Assembly (NCBI GenBank): GCA_902785075.1
Contig: CACZXN010000001.1
Location: 1-64,000 of the forward strand
Direction: 5' to 3'
Length of the DNA: 64,000 nucleotides
Origin: an uncultured Bacteroidales bacterium
Lineage (GTDB): Bacteria > Bacteroidota > Bacteroidia > Bacteroidales > Bacteroidaceae
The notes beneath the pieces were generated by a model that worked only from the letters and a program-made list of their open reading frames with translations, was not told the DNA's origin and ran no database searches. The translations under genes were made by a program, and so were the position numbers. Of this stretch, positions 55,666-64,000 are shown piece after piece. Numbering within the stretch: position 1 is the first letter of the stretch; the number at the start of each line of letters is the position of its first letter.

Positions 55666-58551
55666 TTATTTACGTTTACGTTTAGTTTCAGCTGCAGTAT
55701 CTTCCTCCTCTTTGTAAACTTCAAATGGAGAATAGATGAACTGATTGTTTTCTGGTAATGTTAGATCTTCACCCTCATAATATTTATAAAGGAGAGGATG
55801 GTCAATTGCATGAAGAACAACACTTGATGAAGTTTCAATCAAAGTTGCACTTTCTACAGCTTTGTTGTTCAACCAATACTCACGAGCCATCACATTATAC
55901 ATCTTACCCTTATTGACCTGTTGAGGATTAGAGCAAACTCCCTGAACGGTAAGATCTGTTCCTGTGTTGGTAACTGTAAGTTTGTATGAACGTCCTGTTG
56001 TAGGATTGGTCTTTGCAGACTCATATCTACCACTTGCGAACTCGTCTCCAACAACTTTATCAATAAAGATGGAGTTATCCTGAATATGATACTTCACAAA
56101 ATCAAGCATCACTTTACGGAGATGAGATGCTGTGTCTGAAATCTGATAATAAAATTTAGGAGTACCTAACAAATCCATTGAGAGCTTATTAGCTTTTATA
56201 CCTGTTTCGTCCCAACGAATGGAATCGCCCTTAGCATTAAAGCATGCGATAGTATCCTCTGACTCATCAATTTCAATTGCCTCTTCAAGCATTTCCATAG
56301 TTGGAAGACCTTTTGCAAATGCCTCGTCCATTGCATCATTTGTTGGAACATAGATGGTGTAATGATAAGTATTCAACAGATAATTGACACTCTCTTCAAC
56401 ATCCTCTGGAATATAAATCAAGTTACCATTCTTAGATGTAGATGACCAGTTCAGACCTTTCTTTCCTGCTACAGCAGCTAAGGCTCCACACTCACGAAGA
56501 AGTTCATAGAATTTAGAGTATTCACCATCTCCTCCAAGCGTCTCATCGTGTTCTGCTAAAATATCACTAACGGCCTTTTGAGCTGTATAAACAGGTGCGT
56601 CAACGATGTATGATTTACCGTTTTCCATATTATAAACCTGTGACACTGTCAAAGGTGAGTCTTTTTCAAGTTGGAATCCGCCAGCAACTGTCATCTGACC
56701 AGGAACGTCGATTGTTCCTCCTACCTTAACGAAGTTCTTACCCTTCGTCTGATAGAATTGCTTGCCTGGCTCAATTGCACCAATGACAATAATATTATCA
56801 AGGAGGTCTTCAAGACGGTCGAATACGCGGTCGGTTGCCGAACTACCGACATAGGTTGTCAATGAGTCGGTCTGAAGCCAACTGCCATCGTCCTGCTTCT
56901 CTGCCTTGTAAACAACAGCTTGAATCTGAGAGAAGAGGTTCGAACCACTTGGTTTTGGATTCATCATGAACTTCCAGATATGAGTTTCTGCCTGTCCGAG
57001 TGAAACTGGGTCAATGTAAGTCAACAAACCTTCATTTACTGGAATGAAGAAACTATAAGTAGATACCATTGAGTTCAAATATGCAGGGAACTCCAAAAGT
57101 GCAATCGCATTGTAAATGACACTTAAGTTCTCGCTAACTACTGCAGGGAACAAAACTGATGAATAAGACATTGGTGAGAACACCTTATTTGTCTGATAAA
57201 CTGCACCGTTACATGCCAGGAAGACACTGTCGACATCAGCAGTTGTGATACCCATTTCCATTGCAGCATCATTGAGCACTGACTTAAACTTAGATGGAAC
57301 TGACTGTACTAAAGAGTAAAGCTGATTGTTTTTCAAAAGTTCAACAATCACATGGTCAGGAACATTATCCCAAGTACCGAAGTTGTCTTGGAGAACCTTT
57401 CCTCCACCATTATTCCACCAATCAGTAAGAGCCGCATCTGTTGGTACCAACATACAACCCATATCTTCCATTACCTCATCACGGTCACGATCGTTGATTG
57501 TACCTGGGTTATAACGGTTCCATCCTGGATCATATTTCAAAAGTTCTGTCAACTTCAAAGAATACAACTGATCCTTGTCTTGGTTGCGGGCTGTTGATTC
57601 AATACCGTTACTCTGACTTCCTCTCTGAGCGAAATAAGACTTCTGATAAACAGAGTCAACTGTCGTCTTATAAATACGATTGTACTCGCGTGTAATCGTA
57701 TAGTCATAGAACGGAGCAGCGAAACGCTCTAAGAAAGAAGAATAAATGCTGAACTGTGGTCTTACACGAATCAACTCTGCCATATTGTCAAGTGGCAACA
57801 TCACCTTATCGACTTTGTGCAAGAATCCGTTCTTACAGAAAATGTTTGCCTCGACCACTTTACAATCGTTTACATAAGCATCGTCAGAAACATGAGTTCC
57901 AGCAGGCTGATTGTAGAGGAAGTCTACATCATTACCTGTAATCATGTTCTGCTCCAAGAAACGAGGCAAGAAATGAATCATGGTTGGAGCTCCTGAGAAG
58001 TCCTTGAAAAGAACAATCGTATCATGAGTCTGAGCCAGATTCTTCCAGTACTTAGAGTTTGGAATTTCCGGATCCGTAGTGCTGACTACCAATACGGAGT
58101 CGTAAGTCTGGAGAGATGCTGTACGACGCATACATTCGCCTTCAATAGGGCCTTGTACACTTGACAGCAAACTAATTGTAGCAGGATTGTCAATCATAGA
58201 TGAACGAAGAATCAACTTCTTTTGTGCATCTGTCAATTGATCATAACTTCTCACACCCCATTTATTATTCGCATAGAATTTCGCAAAAGCGTCATCGTCT
58301 GCGATAAACAGGGTTTTACTACCTGTTTTTGAGAGAGTTGCCTTCTCACCCAGGTCATCAATTAACTGCAAGAAATTCTTATAGTTTCCGTGATCTTCCA
58401 TATAACCATAGATTGTGTTCAGACCTGTTGGTTGGTCTTCATCAAGGTTATAATCTGGTGTACAACCAAAGAAACCAAGAGTTGCAGCACACACAGCACT
58501 TCCTACAAGAAGATGCTTGCGTAGTTTGTTACTCTGAAAGTTAAACAACAT
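55666..58551 (-). CDS. Large multi-fasciclin surface lipoprotein (961 aa)
   Basis: A lipoprotein (Cys30 in LGFFGCTPD) with about four fasciclin-like units. These are roughly 45-265 (NFLQLIDDLGEKATL, LFIADDDAFAKFY, NGFLHKVDKVML), 300-470 (MLVPTDAALTDWW, NGAVYQTNKVF), 475-690 (YSFFIPVNEGLLTYI, GKSYIVDAPVY) and 700-935 (YTIYVPTNDAMDEAF, LHAIDHPLL). Several units carry long insertions. Fasciclin repeats bind surfaces or glycans. It is the first gene of the tightly spaced seven-gene run. A possible TAATTTTG -7 box lies at 58603-58610, about 50 bp upstream. Confidence 0.82.
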   Translation of the reverse strand: MLFNFQSNKLRKHLLVGSAVCAATLGFFGCTPDYNLDEDQPTGLNTIYGYMEDHGNYKNFLQLIDDLGEKATLSKTGSKTLFIADDDAFAKFYANNKWGVRSYDQLTDAQKKLILRSSMIDNPATISLLSSVQGPIEGECMRRTASLQTYDSVLVVSTTDPEIPNSKYWKNLAQTHDTIVLFKDFSGAPTMIHFLPRFLEQNMITGNDVDFLYNQPAGTHVSDDAYVNDCKVVEANIFCKNGFLHKVDKVMLPLDNMAELIRVRPQFSIYSSFLERFAAPFYDYTITREYNRIYKTTVDSVYQKSYFAQRGSQSNGIESTARNQDKDQLYSLKLTELLKYDPGWNRYNPGTINDRDRDEVMEDMGCMLVPTDAALTDWWNNGGGKVLQDNFGTWDNVPDHVIVELLKNNQLYSLVQSVPSKFKSVLNDAAMEMGITTADVDSVFLACNGAVYQTNKVFSPMSYSSVLFPAVVSENLSVIYNAIALLEFPAYLNSMVSTYSFFIPVNEGLLTYIDPVSLGQAETHIWKFMMNPKPSGSNLFSQIQAVVYKAEKQDDGSWLQTDSLTTYVGSSATDRVFDRLEDLLDNIIVIGAIEPGKQFYQTKGKNFVKVGGTIDVPGQMTVAGGFQLEKDSPLTVSQVYNMENGKSYIVDAPVYTAQKAVSDILAEHDETLGGDGEYSKFYELLRECGALAAVAGKKGLNWSSTSKNGNLIYIPEDVEESVNYLLNTYHYTIYVPTNDAMDEAFAKGLPTMEMLEEAIEIDESEDTIACFNAKGDSIRWDETGIKANKLSMDLLGTPKFYYQISDTASHLRKVMLDFVKYHIQDNSIFIDKVVGDEFASGRYESAKTNPTTGRSYKLTVTNTGTDLTVQGVCSNPQQVNKGKMYNVMAREYWLNNKAVESATLIETSSSVVLHAIDHPLLYKYYEGEDLTLPENNQFIYSPFEVYKEEEDTAAETKRKRK

Positions 58552-58733
58552 AATTTTAGAATTATTAATTATTGATTTTGATATGTTTGTTTTTGATTAT
58601 TACAAAATTAAATTAATCTAAGATAACTTACTGTTATTCAGCTATCATCTACTAGCATGTTATGCGTTCTTTCCGTTTTTTTCTGATTCATTGTTTAAAA
58701 ATTTTAATTGGTTATTAATTGTTAATATTTATA
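58552..58733. other. AT-rich gap between CotH-kinase and fasciclin genes
   Basis: Holds a TAATTTTG -7-like box on the minus strand (58603-58610) without a good -33 partner, and no strong hairpin. The seven downstream genes may have their own promoter here. Confidence 0.5.
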
Positions 58734-61187
58734 TTAATTCAGTGTAATCTCCATTTTGAATCGATAGTAATAATGATCATCGTACACCAGGAAGACACTT
58801 GCTGTGCATTTGCTTCCACTGGTTGGTGCTTCGAGATCTGATGTATATGCAAAGTCTAAAGTGCTTGTGTTTGGATTGTATCCCACTTTGCACTCGCTAT
58901 TACCCCATGCAGTAGCTGTTCCGTCAAACATCATATAAAAGCCGTTTGATGAGGTTAAGTTTGAAGTCAGTTCTCCTGTCCTGACATCCGTGCATGCCAT
59001 GAATCGCAAGTCACTAACCGTTGCCCCATTTGGGAACTTCGTGCTGATGTCACTCAAGTTGATAGCAATTGCCTGCTTGCTATAGGAGTCAACATAGTTC
59101 ATGTCATACGTTTTACGAATTGTTTCTTCACCTACTTTTTGCATATTACGCCAAGAATACAGCGATGGGTCGACATTGACATTATCATAAGTTCCTTCAG
59201 GAATGCAATCGATTCCGAAATGAACTGATACGGTAATGTATGACGTTTGTCTGTCGCGTGTGATCGCGTAGCGCATGGATGCAACATATTGGTCTCCTTT
59301 TTGACAATGATTAGGATGACAGCCATAATTCCAGCTATACACATCGCTGGTACTGAGATTCTTAGGTTCTATGAAGACGCGTGAATTACCGCCATAATCT
59401 TCCACATTTCCATCATTATCAAACCAAGCGCCCCAGGTTCCCTGAGCAGTATGTCCACCTGTCGAACCATTGGCATTGAGCGCATTCAGTTTAACACGCG
59501 TATTGTTAAAATCGTTAATTGACAAACCCAACATATCAGCCAGTGTATTCGGGTCAATCTCTATATGGTCAGCTTGCGAATAACCATCGGCTAAACTCAG
59601 CATTGTAAAGATGTCAATACGATTCTCCGAAATAAACGTGTTAAGGATTCCGTACTTCGGTTCGTCTCCGATTTCTTCAGTTCCCGTCTGTGGGTATGCA
59701 TTAATGACTTGATCGAGATAAGCCACACGATTATCCAACCACGTTTTCATCTTCGCCAATTCCTGATTGACATCATAAGTTGCTGGTTGCCACCAAGAAG
59801 GAGTATCGACAATTGGCCAACGTAGTTTATTGCGATCGTATGCACCCTTGTTCAGTTCTGACACATATTCTTCGACAATTGCCCAACTATGTCCTACAAT
59901 CGAATCCTTCACTGAATTCCACAATTCTTTATACTCTTTGGTATAACGATCGGATTTGAACATATCAGTGAAGAATCTTGGAGTAGAACCATACATTCCC
60001 TTGCGATTAGCAGGATCTGTACCTAAGACTAATTCGCGATAGTCGTTGAAATAGCGGAAGATGTTGCCATCGTAGAAGGTTCCCCAGTCAAAGTCGAAGC
60101 CAGCATCCCAATCCCAGAATGGACCCATTGCCCATTTGCCATCACCGTCCTTATACATATAAATGCTACGAGGAGCACATATCTCAACATTCTCAACAAG
60201 TTCCTGAATCATCGCCATCGTCATGAATGAGCGCATATCCATCAAAGAATCAAGCGCCTCATAATCGACTGACTTGATGGCACTCTCCAGTTCGGCAAGT
60301 ACTGCCTGGATAGAATCACGTTGCTCCGTAGTTACGTCATCTGGATGCTTCACGCACATCGGCATATTGTAAACAGTTGACCAGAAATTGTCGGTTGACT
60401 GTGGGCTAAGCTCCGGACCATCATCCTTGTCCATTGCCAGTAAGATACCTTCGGCATCAGACACATCTACGCGATTCGTGCCTTGCTGTACCTGTTCGGT
60501 CAACAGATACAACCCCTCGTACTCTCCGTCGATAAACAACTCCACAAAACGAGAGTGATTCACATAAGGCATACCCATCCAGCGAGCTACTTCAAACACA
60601 AAAGTATTCATCATACTTGTTAGGTCGCGATAGTTTGCCAGCAACACCCAATTCTTTGCTTTAGCCAATCCCAAAACCTTATGCTTTTCATTCAACTTGA
60701 TGCGATAAGGCTTCTTAGGATAGATACTCCAAGTAGAGTTGCCACGTCCACGAATGCTGCCAGTTCCAGAGTACCAATTATAGCCATCTTTACCATCCAG
60801 CGAAACAACGCAATCAACATATTGCTCACGTGAATGAACGCCTACCTGCTCCTTGGTCGTAACACTTAAAGTGTAAACCTGATACTTGTTGTGCGACTGA
60901 AGTTCCTCAGACATTTCGTCAACGAAGGTAACACTATCAATCATCGAAATGGCATAGGAAACATCGCTTGAGGCATCATCAGCAGACTCTCCAGCAAACA
61001 AACGGAAAGAATGGCCATCAGACGAGAAATCAGAATAAGGGAACTGACTGATTTCATAAGGGAAACTCCAATTAAAGTTGTATTTAGAGTCGGAATGAGT
61101 GTTTATCATATACCAATTTTGAGCAACAGAAGGACAGGCCATCACTATGGCCGTCAAGAGGGATAAAAGTTTACTTGCAAGTCTCAT
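58734..61187 (-). CDS. Exported CotH-kinase family protein
   Basis: An 817-residue secreted protein (signal about 1-22, ending SVAQ) with a CotH-type atypical kinase domain. The nucleotide-side motif is GRGNSTW (147-153), with KKPYRIKL (158-165), NWVLLANYRD (179-188), LLTEQV (227-233), and the metal/catalytic acidic motif DWDAGFDFDW (359-368). The C-terminal 250 residues resemble DUF4859, a domain of unknown function in Bacteroidetes. CotH phosphorylates spore-coat proteins in Bacillus; no kinase target is known here. It is followed after 182 bp by the fasciclin/Sus genes on the same strand. A TAAGTTTG box lies at 61237-61244. Confidence 0.87.
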   Translation of the reverse strand: MRLASKLLSLLTAIVMACPSVAQNWYMINTHSDSKYNFNWSFPYEISQFPYSDFSSDGHSFRLFAGESADDASSDVSYAISMIDSVTFVDEMSEELQSHNKYQVYTLSVTTKEQVGVHSREQYVDCVVSLDGKDGYNWYSGTGSIRGRGNSTWSIYPKKPYRIKLNEKHKVLGLAKAKNWVLLANYRDLTSMMNTFVFEVARWMGMPYVNHSRFVELFIDGEYEGLYLLTEQVQQGTNRVDVSDAEGILLAMDKDDGPELSPQSTDNFWSTVYNMPMCVKHPDDVTTEQRDSIQAVLAELESAIKSVDYEALDSLMDMRSFMTMAMIQELVENVEICAPRSIYMYKDGDGKWAMGPFWDWDAGFDFDWGTFYDGNIFRYFNDYRELVLGTDPANRKGMYGSTPRFFTDMFKSDRYTKEYKELWNSVKDSIVGHSWAIVEEYVSELNKGAYDRNKLRWPIVDTPSWWQPATYDVNQELAKMKTWLDNRVAYLDQVINAYPQTGTEEIGDEPKYGILNTFISENRIDIFTMLSLADGYSQADHIEIDPNTLADMLGLSINDFNNTRVKLNALNANGSTGGHTAQGTWGAWFDNDGNVEDYGGNSRVFIEPKNLSTSDVYSWNYGCHPNHCQKGDQYVASMRYAITRDRQTSYITVSVHFGIDCIPEGTYDNVNVDPSLYSWRNMQKVGEETIRKTYDMNYVDSYSKQAIAINLSDISTKFPNGATVSDLRFMACTDVRTGELTSNLTSSNGFYMMFDGTATAWGNSECKVGYNPNTSTLDFAYTSDLEAPTSGSKCTASVFLVYDDHYYYRFKMEITLN

Positions 61188-61474
61188 TTCAAATCTGTTG
61201 TTAATAAAATTGGTACCACTAGCATTAATTGGTGTACAAACTTAGGCATTTTTTTTGGAATAGATAATGTTTTTTAACAAAAAAGTGAAAATCTACCCCT
61301 ATTTTATTCATAAAATAGTTAAAAATGCCTATATCGACATCAAAGACATAGTCTTTATAGACAGCAAACAAGCAAACAAGTATTGTCAAATTTTTCACTA
61401 GTTTTGGGTAAGCATGACCAAACTCCATAACCTGAATATGAAGGTCTTTTCCCATCTGAATTACTGATAGTTTT

Positions 61475-61766
61475 GCAACCTCTAGGGAGAAACACTTGTT
61501 ACCTCTTGGGGGAAACACGTGTAACCTCCAGGAGGAAACAAATGTAACCACTAGGGAGAAAAAACTGAAAAACCCTAAGAGAAAACAAATGTAACCTCAA
61601 GAGAAAAAAATGGCTAACCCCGGGAGAAAACAAATGTAACCTCTAGGGAGAAAAACTGAAAAGCCCTAAGAGAAAACAAATGTAACCTCAAGAGAAAAAA
61701 ATGGCTAACCCCGGGAGAAAACAAATGTAACCTCTAGCGAAAAAAATGCAACCTCTTGAAAAAAAT
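61475..61766. repeat. Large degenerate palindrome array with 91-bp higher-order repeat
   Basis: About 13 short units of the type ACCTCTAGGGAGAA, separated by A-rich links. Centres vary (CCTCTAGGGAG, CCTCCAGGAGG, CCCCGGGAG, CCTCAAGAG) while often keeping partial dyad symmetry. A block of 91 bp is repeated almost exactly: its CCCCGGGAG unit occurs at about 61616 and 61707. Confidence 0.85.
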
Positions 61767-62324
61767 GTTTCTAAATTTTGGGGAAAAGGTGATTTCGAAT
61801 GAACGTTAAAAAAGTATCTCCGACTAAGGGTAAAATCTGTTTCCCTTAAGGGGAATTTTTGTTACCCCTAGGGGCTGCAAAATTTTCTCACAAATAAAGG
61901 GTCAATTCAATTTGCTGTTTAGCAATAATTGGAAATAGCAAAAAACAAAAAAACTTATGATCAAAAAACATAAAAAACAGTTATTTCTTTCCTTGTAAAG
62001 AAGTGGTTAAATCGTTTCCCTTCATATAATAAAAAACACAGGAAACACGCAACCTGAAAAACTCAGGAATATGCATTCATAATGAACCTATCATTCAAAA
62101 AAAACTTCATCGAAGTTATGTCGAACACACATTTAGGGGATGAGAGACGGAAGTGAAAAAGGGATGAAAAAGAGCAGAGATCAATAGGGGTAATAAAGGA
62201 GATTAATAGTGGTGTTTAGGAATAATAGTTATTTATAGATTGAAGATTTGCAGACAATATCACCGAATAGAAATTAACACAGAGATTCGAACAAAAACCA
62301 ACACACTTATCAATAAAAAACAAC

Positions 62325-62357
62325 AAAAACAGCTGCACACAAATTGCACAGCTGTTT
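62325..62357 (-). terminator. Terminator after rplQ
   Basis: On the minus strand AAACAGCTG pairs with CAGCTGTTT around an internal TGCA-containing loop, followed by a T-rich stretch. It lies about 30 bp past the rplQ stop and ends the rpsD-rpoA-rplQ transcript. Confidence 0.8.
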
Positions 62358-62387
62358 AGATGTAAGATATCGTTACTAAACGACTAA

Positions 62388-62942
62388 TTATTCTGCAGCT
62401 TTCTCTTCTGCTGGAGCTTCTGAAGAAACGTTTTCAGGTGCAACTTCAACAGCAGGAGCCTCTACTGGAGCTTCCTCAACTGGGGCCTCTTTTGCAGTTT
62501 CAGCAACTGGAGCCTCAGCCTTAGTTGCAGACTTCTTAGAACGACGTGTACGAGTAGACTTCTTAGCAGTTTTTGCCATATTTTCATCAAAGTCTACTAA
62601 CTCGATAAAGGCCATATCTGCATCATCTGAAGCACGTTTTCCGAGCTTGATAATACGAGTATATCCTCCTGGACGATTTCCGACCTTAGTTGCAACAGCG
62701 CCAAAGAGCTCAGTAATAGCATATTTATTCTGCAAATAACTGAAAACCACACGACGAGATGCAGTCGTGTCATCTTTTGCCTTAGTTATTAATGGCTCCA
62801 CATATACACGAAGAGCTTTTGCTTTCTGGAGAGTCGTAGTAATTCTTTTGTGCAGAATTAATGATGTTGCCATATTTGACAGCATAGCAGCTCTATGTGG
62901 GGCTGTACGACTCAGATGATTGAATTTTTTATTGTGTCTCAT
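62388..62942 (-). CDS. rplQ: Ribosomal protein bL17
   Basis: Large-subunit protein near the peptide exit. The first about 125 of 184 residues are standard ([52 protein letters not shown]). The remaining about 55 are a lysine then Ala/Pro/Val/Glu-rich tail ([20 protein letters not shown]) not found in the short proteobacterial form. Extended L17 tails are common in Bacteroidetes. Lies 6 bp after rpoA. Confidence 0.96.
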   Translation of the reverse strand: MRHNKKFNHLSRTAPHRAAMLSNMATSLILHKRITTTLQKAKALRVYVEPLITKAKDDTTASRRVVFSYLQNKYAITELFGAVATKVGNRPGGYTRIIKLGKRASDDADMAFIELVDFDENMAKTAKKSTRTRRSKKSATKAEAPVAETAKEAPVEEAPVEAPAVEVAPENVSSEAPAEEKAAE

Positions 62943-62948
62943 CTTTGC

Positions 62949-63941
62949 TTAATCTTTTTCCAATTTATACTTAGAAGTGTCTGTTCCAAATGACAATCCA
63001 TGGCGTTCAAGAAGATCATCCAACTCTGTAAGGGATTTCTTTCCGAAGTTACGGAACTTGAGCAAATCAGCCTTTTGATATCTAACCAAATCACCTAATG
63101 TATCCACTTCTGCTGCCTTCAAACAGTTAAGTGCGCGAACAGAAAGGTTCATATCAGTGAGTTTAGTCTTCAGAAGCTGACGCATCCGCAATATTTCTTC
63201 ATCGAATTCCTCATTAGCATCCAAGTCGTTATTATCTAAGGTAATCTTCTCGTCTGAGAAGAGCATGAAATGATAAATCAAGATTTTTGCTGCTTCCTTC
63301 AACGCATCCTTTGGATGTATCGAACCATCAGTTGTGATTTCTAATACCAATTTATCATAGTCAGTCTTCTGTTGAACACGATAAGGCTCAACAGAGAACT
63401 TGACATTACGGATTGGCGTATAGGTTGAATCTATAGCCAATTCGTTGATTTCCTTACAGTACTGTCGATTCTCTTCTGACGGAACATATCCACGACCTTT
63501 ATTGATGTTAAGTTCAATCTCTAAAGTAGCTTTTGGATCTAAATGACAAATTACCAATTCAGGATTTAACACTCCAAATCCAGTAAGATATTTATTAATA
63601 TCTCCAGCTTTAAACTCTGTTTCATTCTCGATAACTATAGAGACTTTTTCGGACTCTATACCATCGGCATTTTGCTTGAACCTTACTTTTTTAAGGTTCA
63701 AAATAATGTTGGTGACATCTTCTTTTACTCCAGGAACAGTAGAAAATTCATGTTCTACTCCAGCAATACGTATGGTATTGATGGCAAAGCCCTCTAAAGA
63801 AGACAAAAGAATGCGTCGAAGTGAATTACCAATAGTAATTCCAAAGCCTGGCTCCAAAGGACGGAATTCAAATTTTCCGCACTTGTCGTCAGATTCCAAC
63901 ATTATTACTTTTTCGGGTTTTTGAAATGCTAATACCGCCAT
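62949..63941 (-). CDS. rpoA: RNA polymerase alpha subunit
   Basis: Assembles RNA polymerase and contacts promoters and activators. The 330 residues have the N-terminal dimerisation domain ([19 protein letters not shown]) and the C-terminal domain ([33 protein letters not shown]). Normal length. Between rpsD and rplQ, the standard order. Confidence 0.98.
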   Translation of the reverse strand: MAVLAFQKPEKVIMLESDDKCGKFEFRPLEPGFGITIGNSLRRILLSSLEGFAINTIRIAGVEHEFSTVPGVKEDVTNIILNLKKVRFKQNADGIESEKVSIVIENETEFKAGDINKYLTGFGVLNPELVICHLDPKATLEIELNINKGRGYVPSEENRQYCKEINELAIDSTYTPIRNVKFSVEPYRVQQKTDYDKLVLEITTDGSIHPKDALKEAAKILIYHFMLFSDEKITLDNNDLDANEEFDEEILRMRQLLKTKLTDMNLSVRALNCLKAAEVDTLGDLVRYQKADLLKFRNFGKKSLTELDDLLERHGLSFGTDTSKYKLEKD

Positions 63942-63950
63942 TATTAATCT

Positions 63951-64000
63951 TTATTTAGAGTACAACTCAACTATCATCTGCTCTTTAATATTCTCAGGAA
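63951..64000 (-). CDS. rpsD: Ribosomal protein uS4, 3' end only
   Basis: The last 15 codons read PENIKEQMIVELYSK before TAA, matching the C-terminus of S4. The gene continues beyond the window. Its stop lies 9 bp before the rpoA start, and the order rpsD-rpoA-rplQ is the usual one. Confidence 0.85.
   Translation of the reverse strand, partial: PENIKEQMIVELYSK

Larger units (their letters stand above)
61188..62387. other. 1.2-kb gene-free region with palindrome array
   Basis: Contains the candidate -7 box of the CotH gene, the repeat array (61475-61766), further palindromes near 61836-61875 (CCCTTAAGGGG and CCCCTAGGGG), and the rplQ terminator. The open frame at 61225-61551 runs into the array and is probably not a gene. 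Confidence 0.65.

Noticed and set aside
41275-61187. Standard polysaccharide utilisation locus
   Set aside because: SusC/D pairs are present, but no glycan-degrading enzyme or associated regulator is found, so a glycan substrate is not claimed.
61225-61551. 108-residue open frame upstream of the CotH-kinase gene
   Set aside because: Its first part is encoded by the palindrome array and it shows no family motif; it also covers the likely CotH promoter.
61475-61766. CRISPR array
   Set aside because: Units are short, palindromic and variable, the links are A-rich and similar to each other instead of unique spacers, and no cas gene is present. The same applies to the arrays at 8792, 20404 and 41082.

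Overview
The window looks like a chromosomal segment of a Bacteroidales bacterium, most likely a Prevotella or close relative. Evidence: several upstream regions carry the Bacteroidetes promoter pattern TTTG-N19-TAnnTTTG; almost no gene has a Shine-Dalgarno sequence; there are two SusC/SusD pairs and several acidic surface-lipoprotein signals; and the ribosomal, rpo and leu gene orders fit the group. Species cannot be fixed from the sequence alone.

Layout. 1-745: repeat-rich, no convincing gene. 803-5193: dnaA, class II ribonucleotide reductase nrdJ and folB, all on the minus strand behind a strong dnaA promoter. 5455-7720: an MCE/MlaD-type protein and an N-acetylmuramoyl-L-alanine amidase. 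7855-8478: an HD-domain protein. 8479-9100: intergenic repeats. 9050-16168: a leucine/branched-chain biosynthesis operon on the plus strand (leader peptide, leuA, leuC, leuD, a DUF559 endonuclease gene, a LeuA-family paralogue, leuB). 16199-25000: minus-strand housekeeping genes (flavodoxin-like reductase, small beta-barrel protein, L,D-transpeptidase, ispD, DJ-1/PfpI, recG, DUF4251, gdhA). 25198-38035: rpoC, rpoB, rplL, rplJ, rplA, rplK, nusG, secE, tRNA-Trp, tuf, tRNA-Thr, tRNA-Tyr. 38226-39821: hpf, a Xer recombinase and rpsU. 40015-41025: mutY (plus). 41275-61187: an eight-gene minus-strand locus of a CotH-kinase protein, three fasciclin-type lipoproteins and two SusC/SusD pairs, with no glycoside hydrolase. 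62388-64000: rplQ, rpoA and the end of rpsD.

The two strongest new-looking signals are in the leu operon. (1) Its transcript begins with a 27-codon leader peptide, 11 of whose residues are Ile/Leu/Val, followed by two mutually exclusive RNA helices: a 19-bp antiterminator and a 13-bp terminator with a U-tract. This is a complete ribosome-mediated attenuator. (2) A 507-bp unit with about 35-bp terminal inverted repeats carries a single DUF559 endonuclease gene and sits between leuD and the leuA paralogue. It supplies the leuD stop codon and the paralogue's start codon. A 99-bp internally deleted relative supplies the start codon and first 26 residues of LeuC. Further one-ended fragments lie in the same operon.

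Other structure not explained by genes: at least five intergenic arrays of short palindromes, most with a 21-22 bp period but a different sequence at each place; an exact 28-bp duplication of the 3' end of gdhA; and a Shine-Dalgarno match plus 5' hairpin specific to rpsU.
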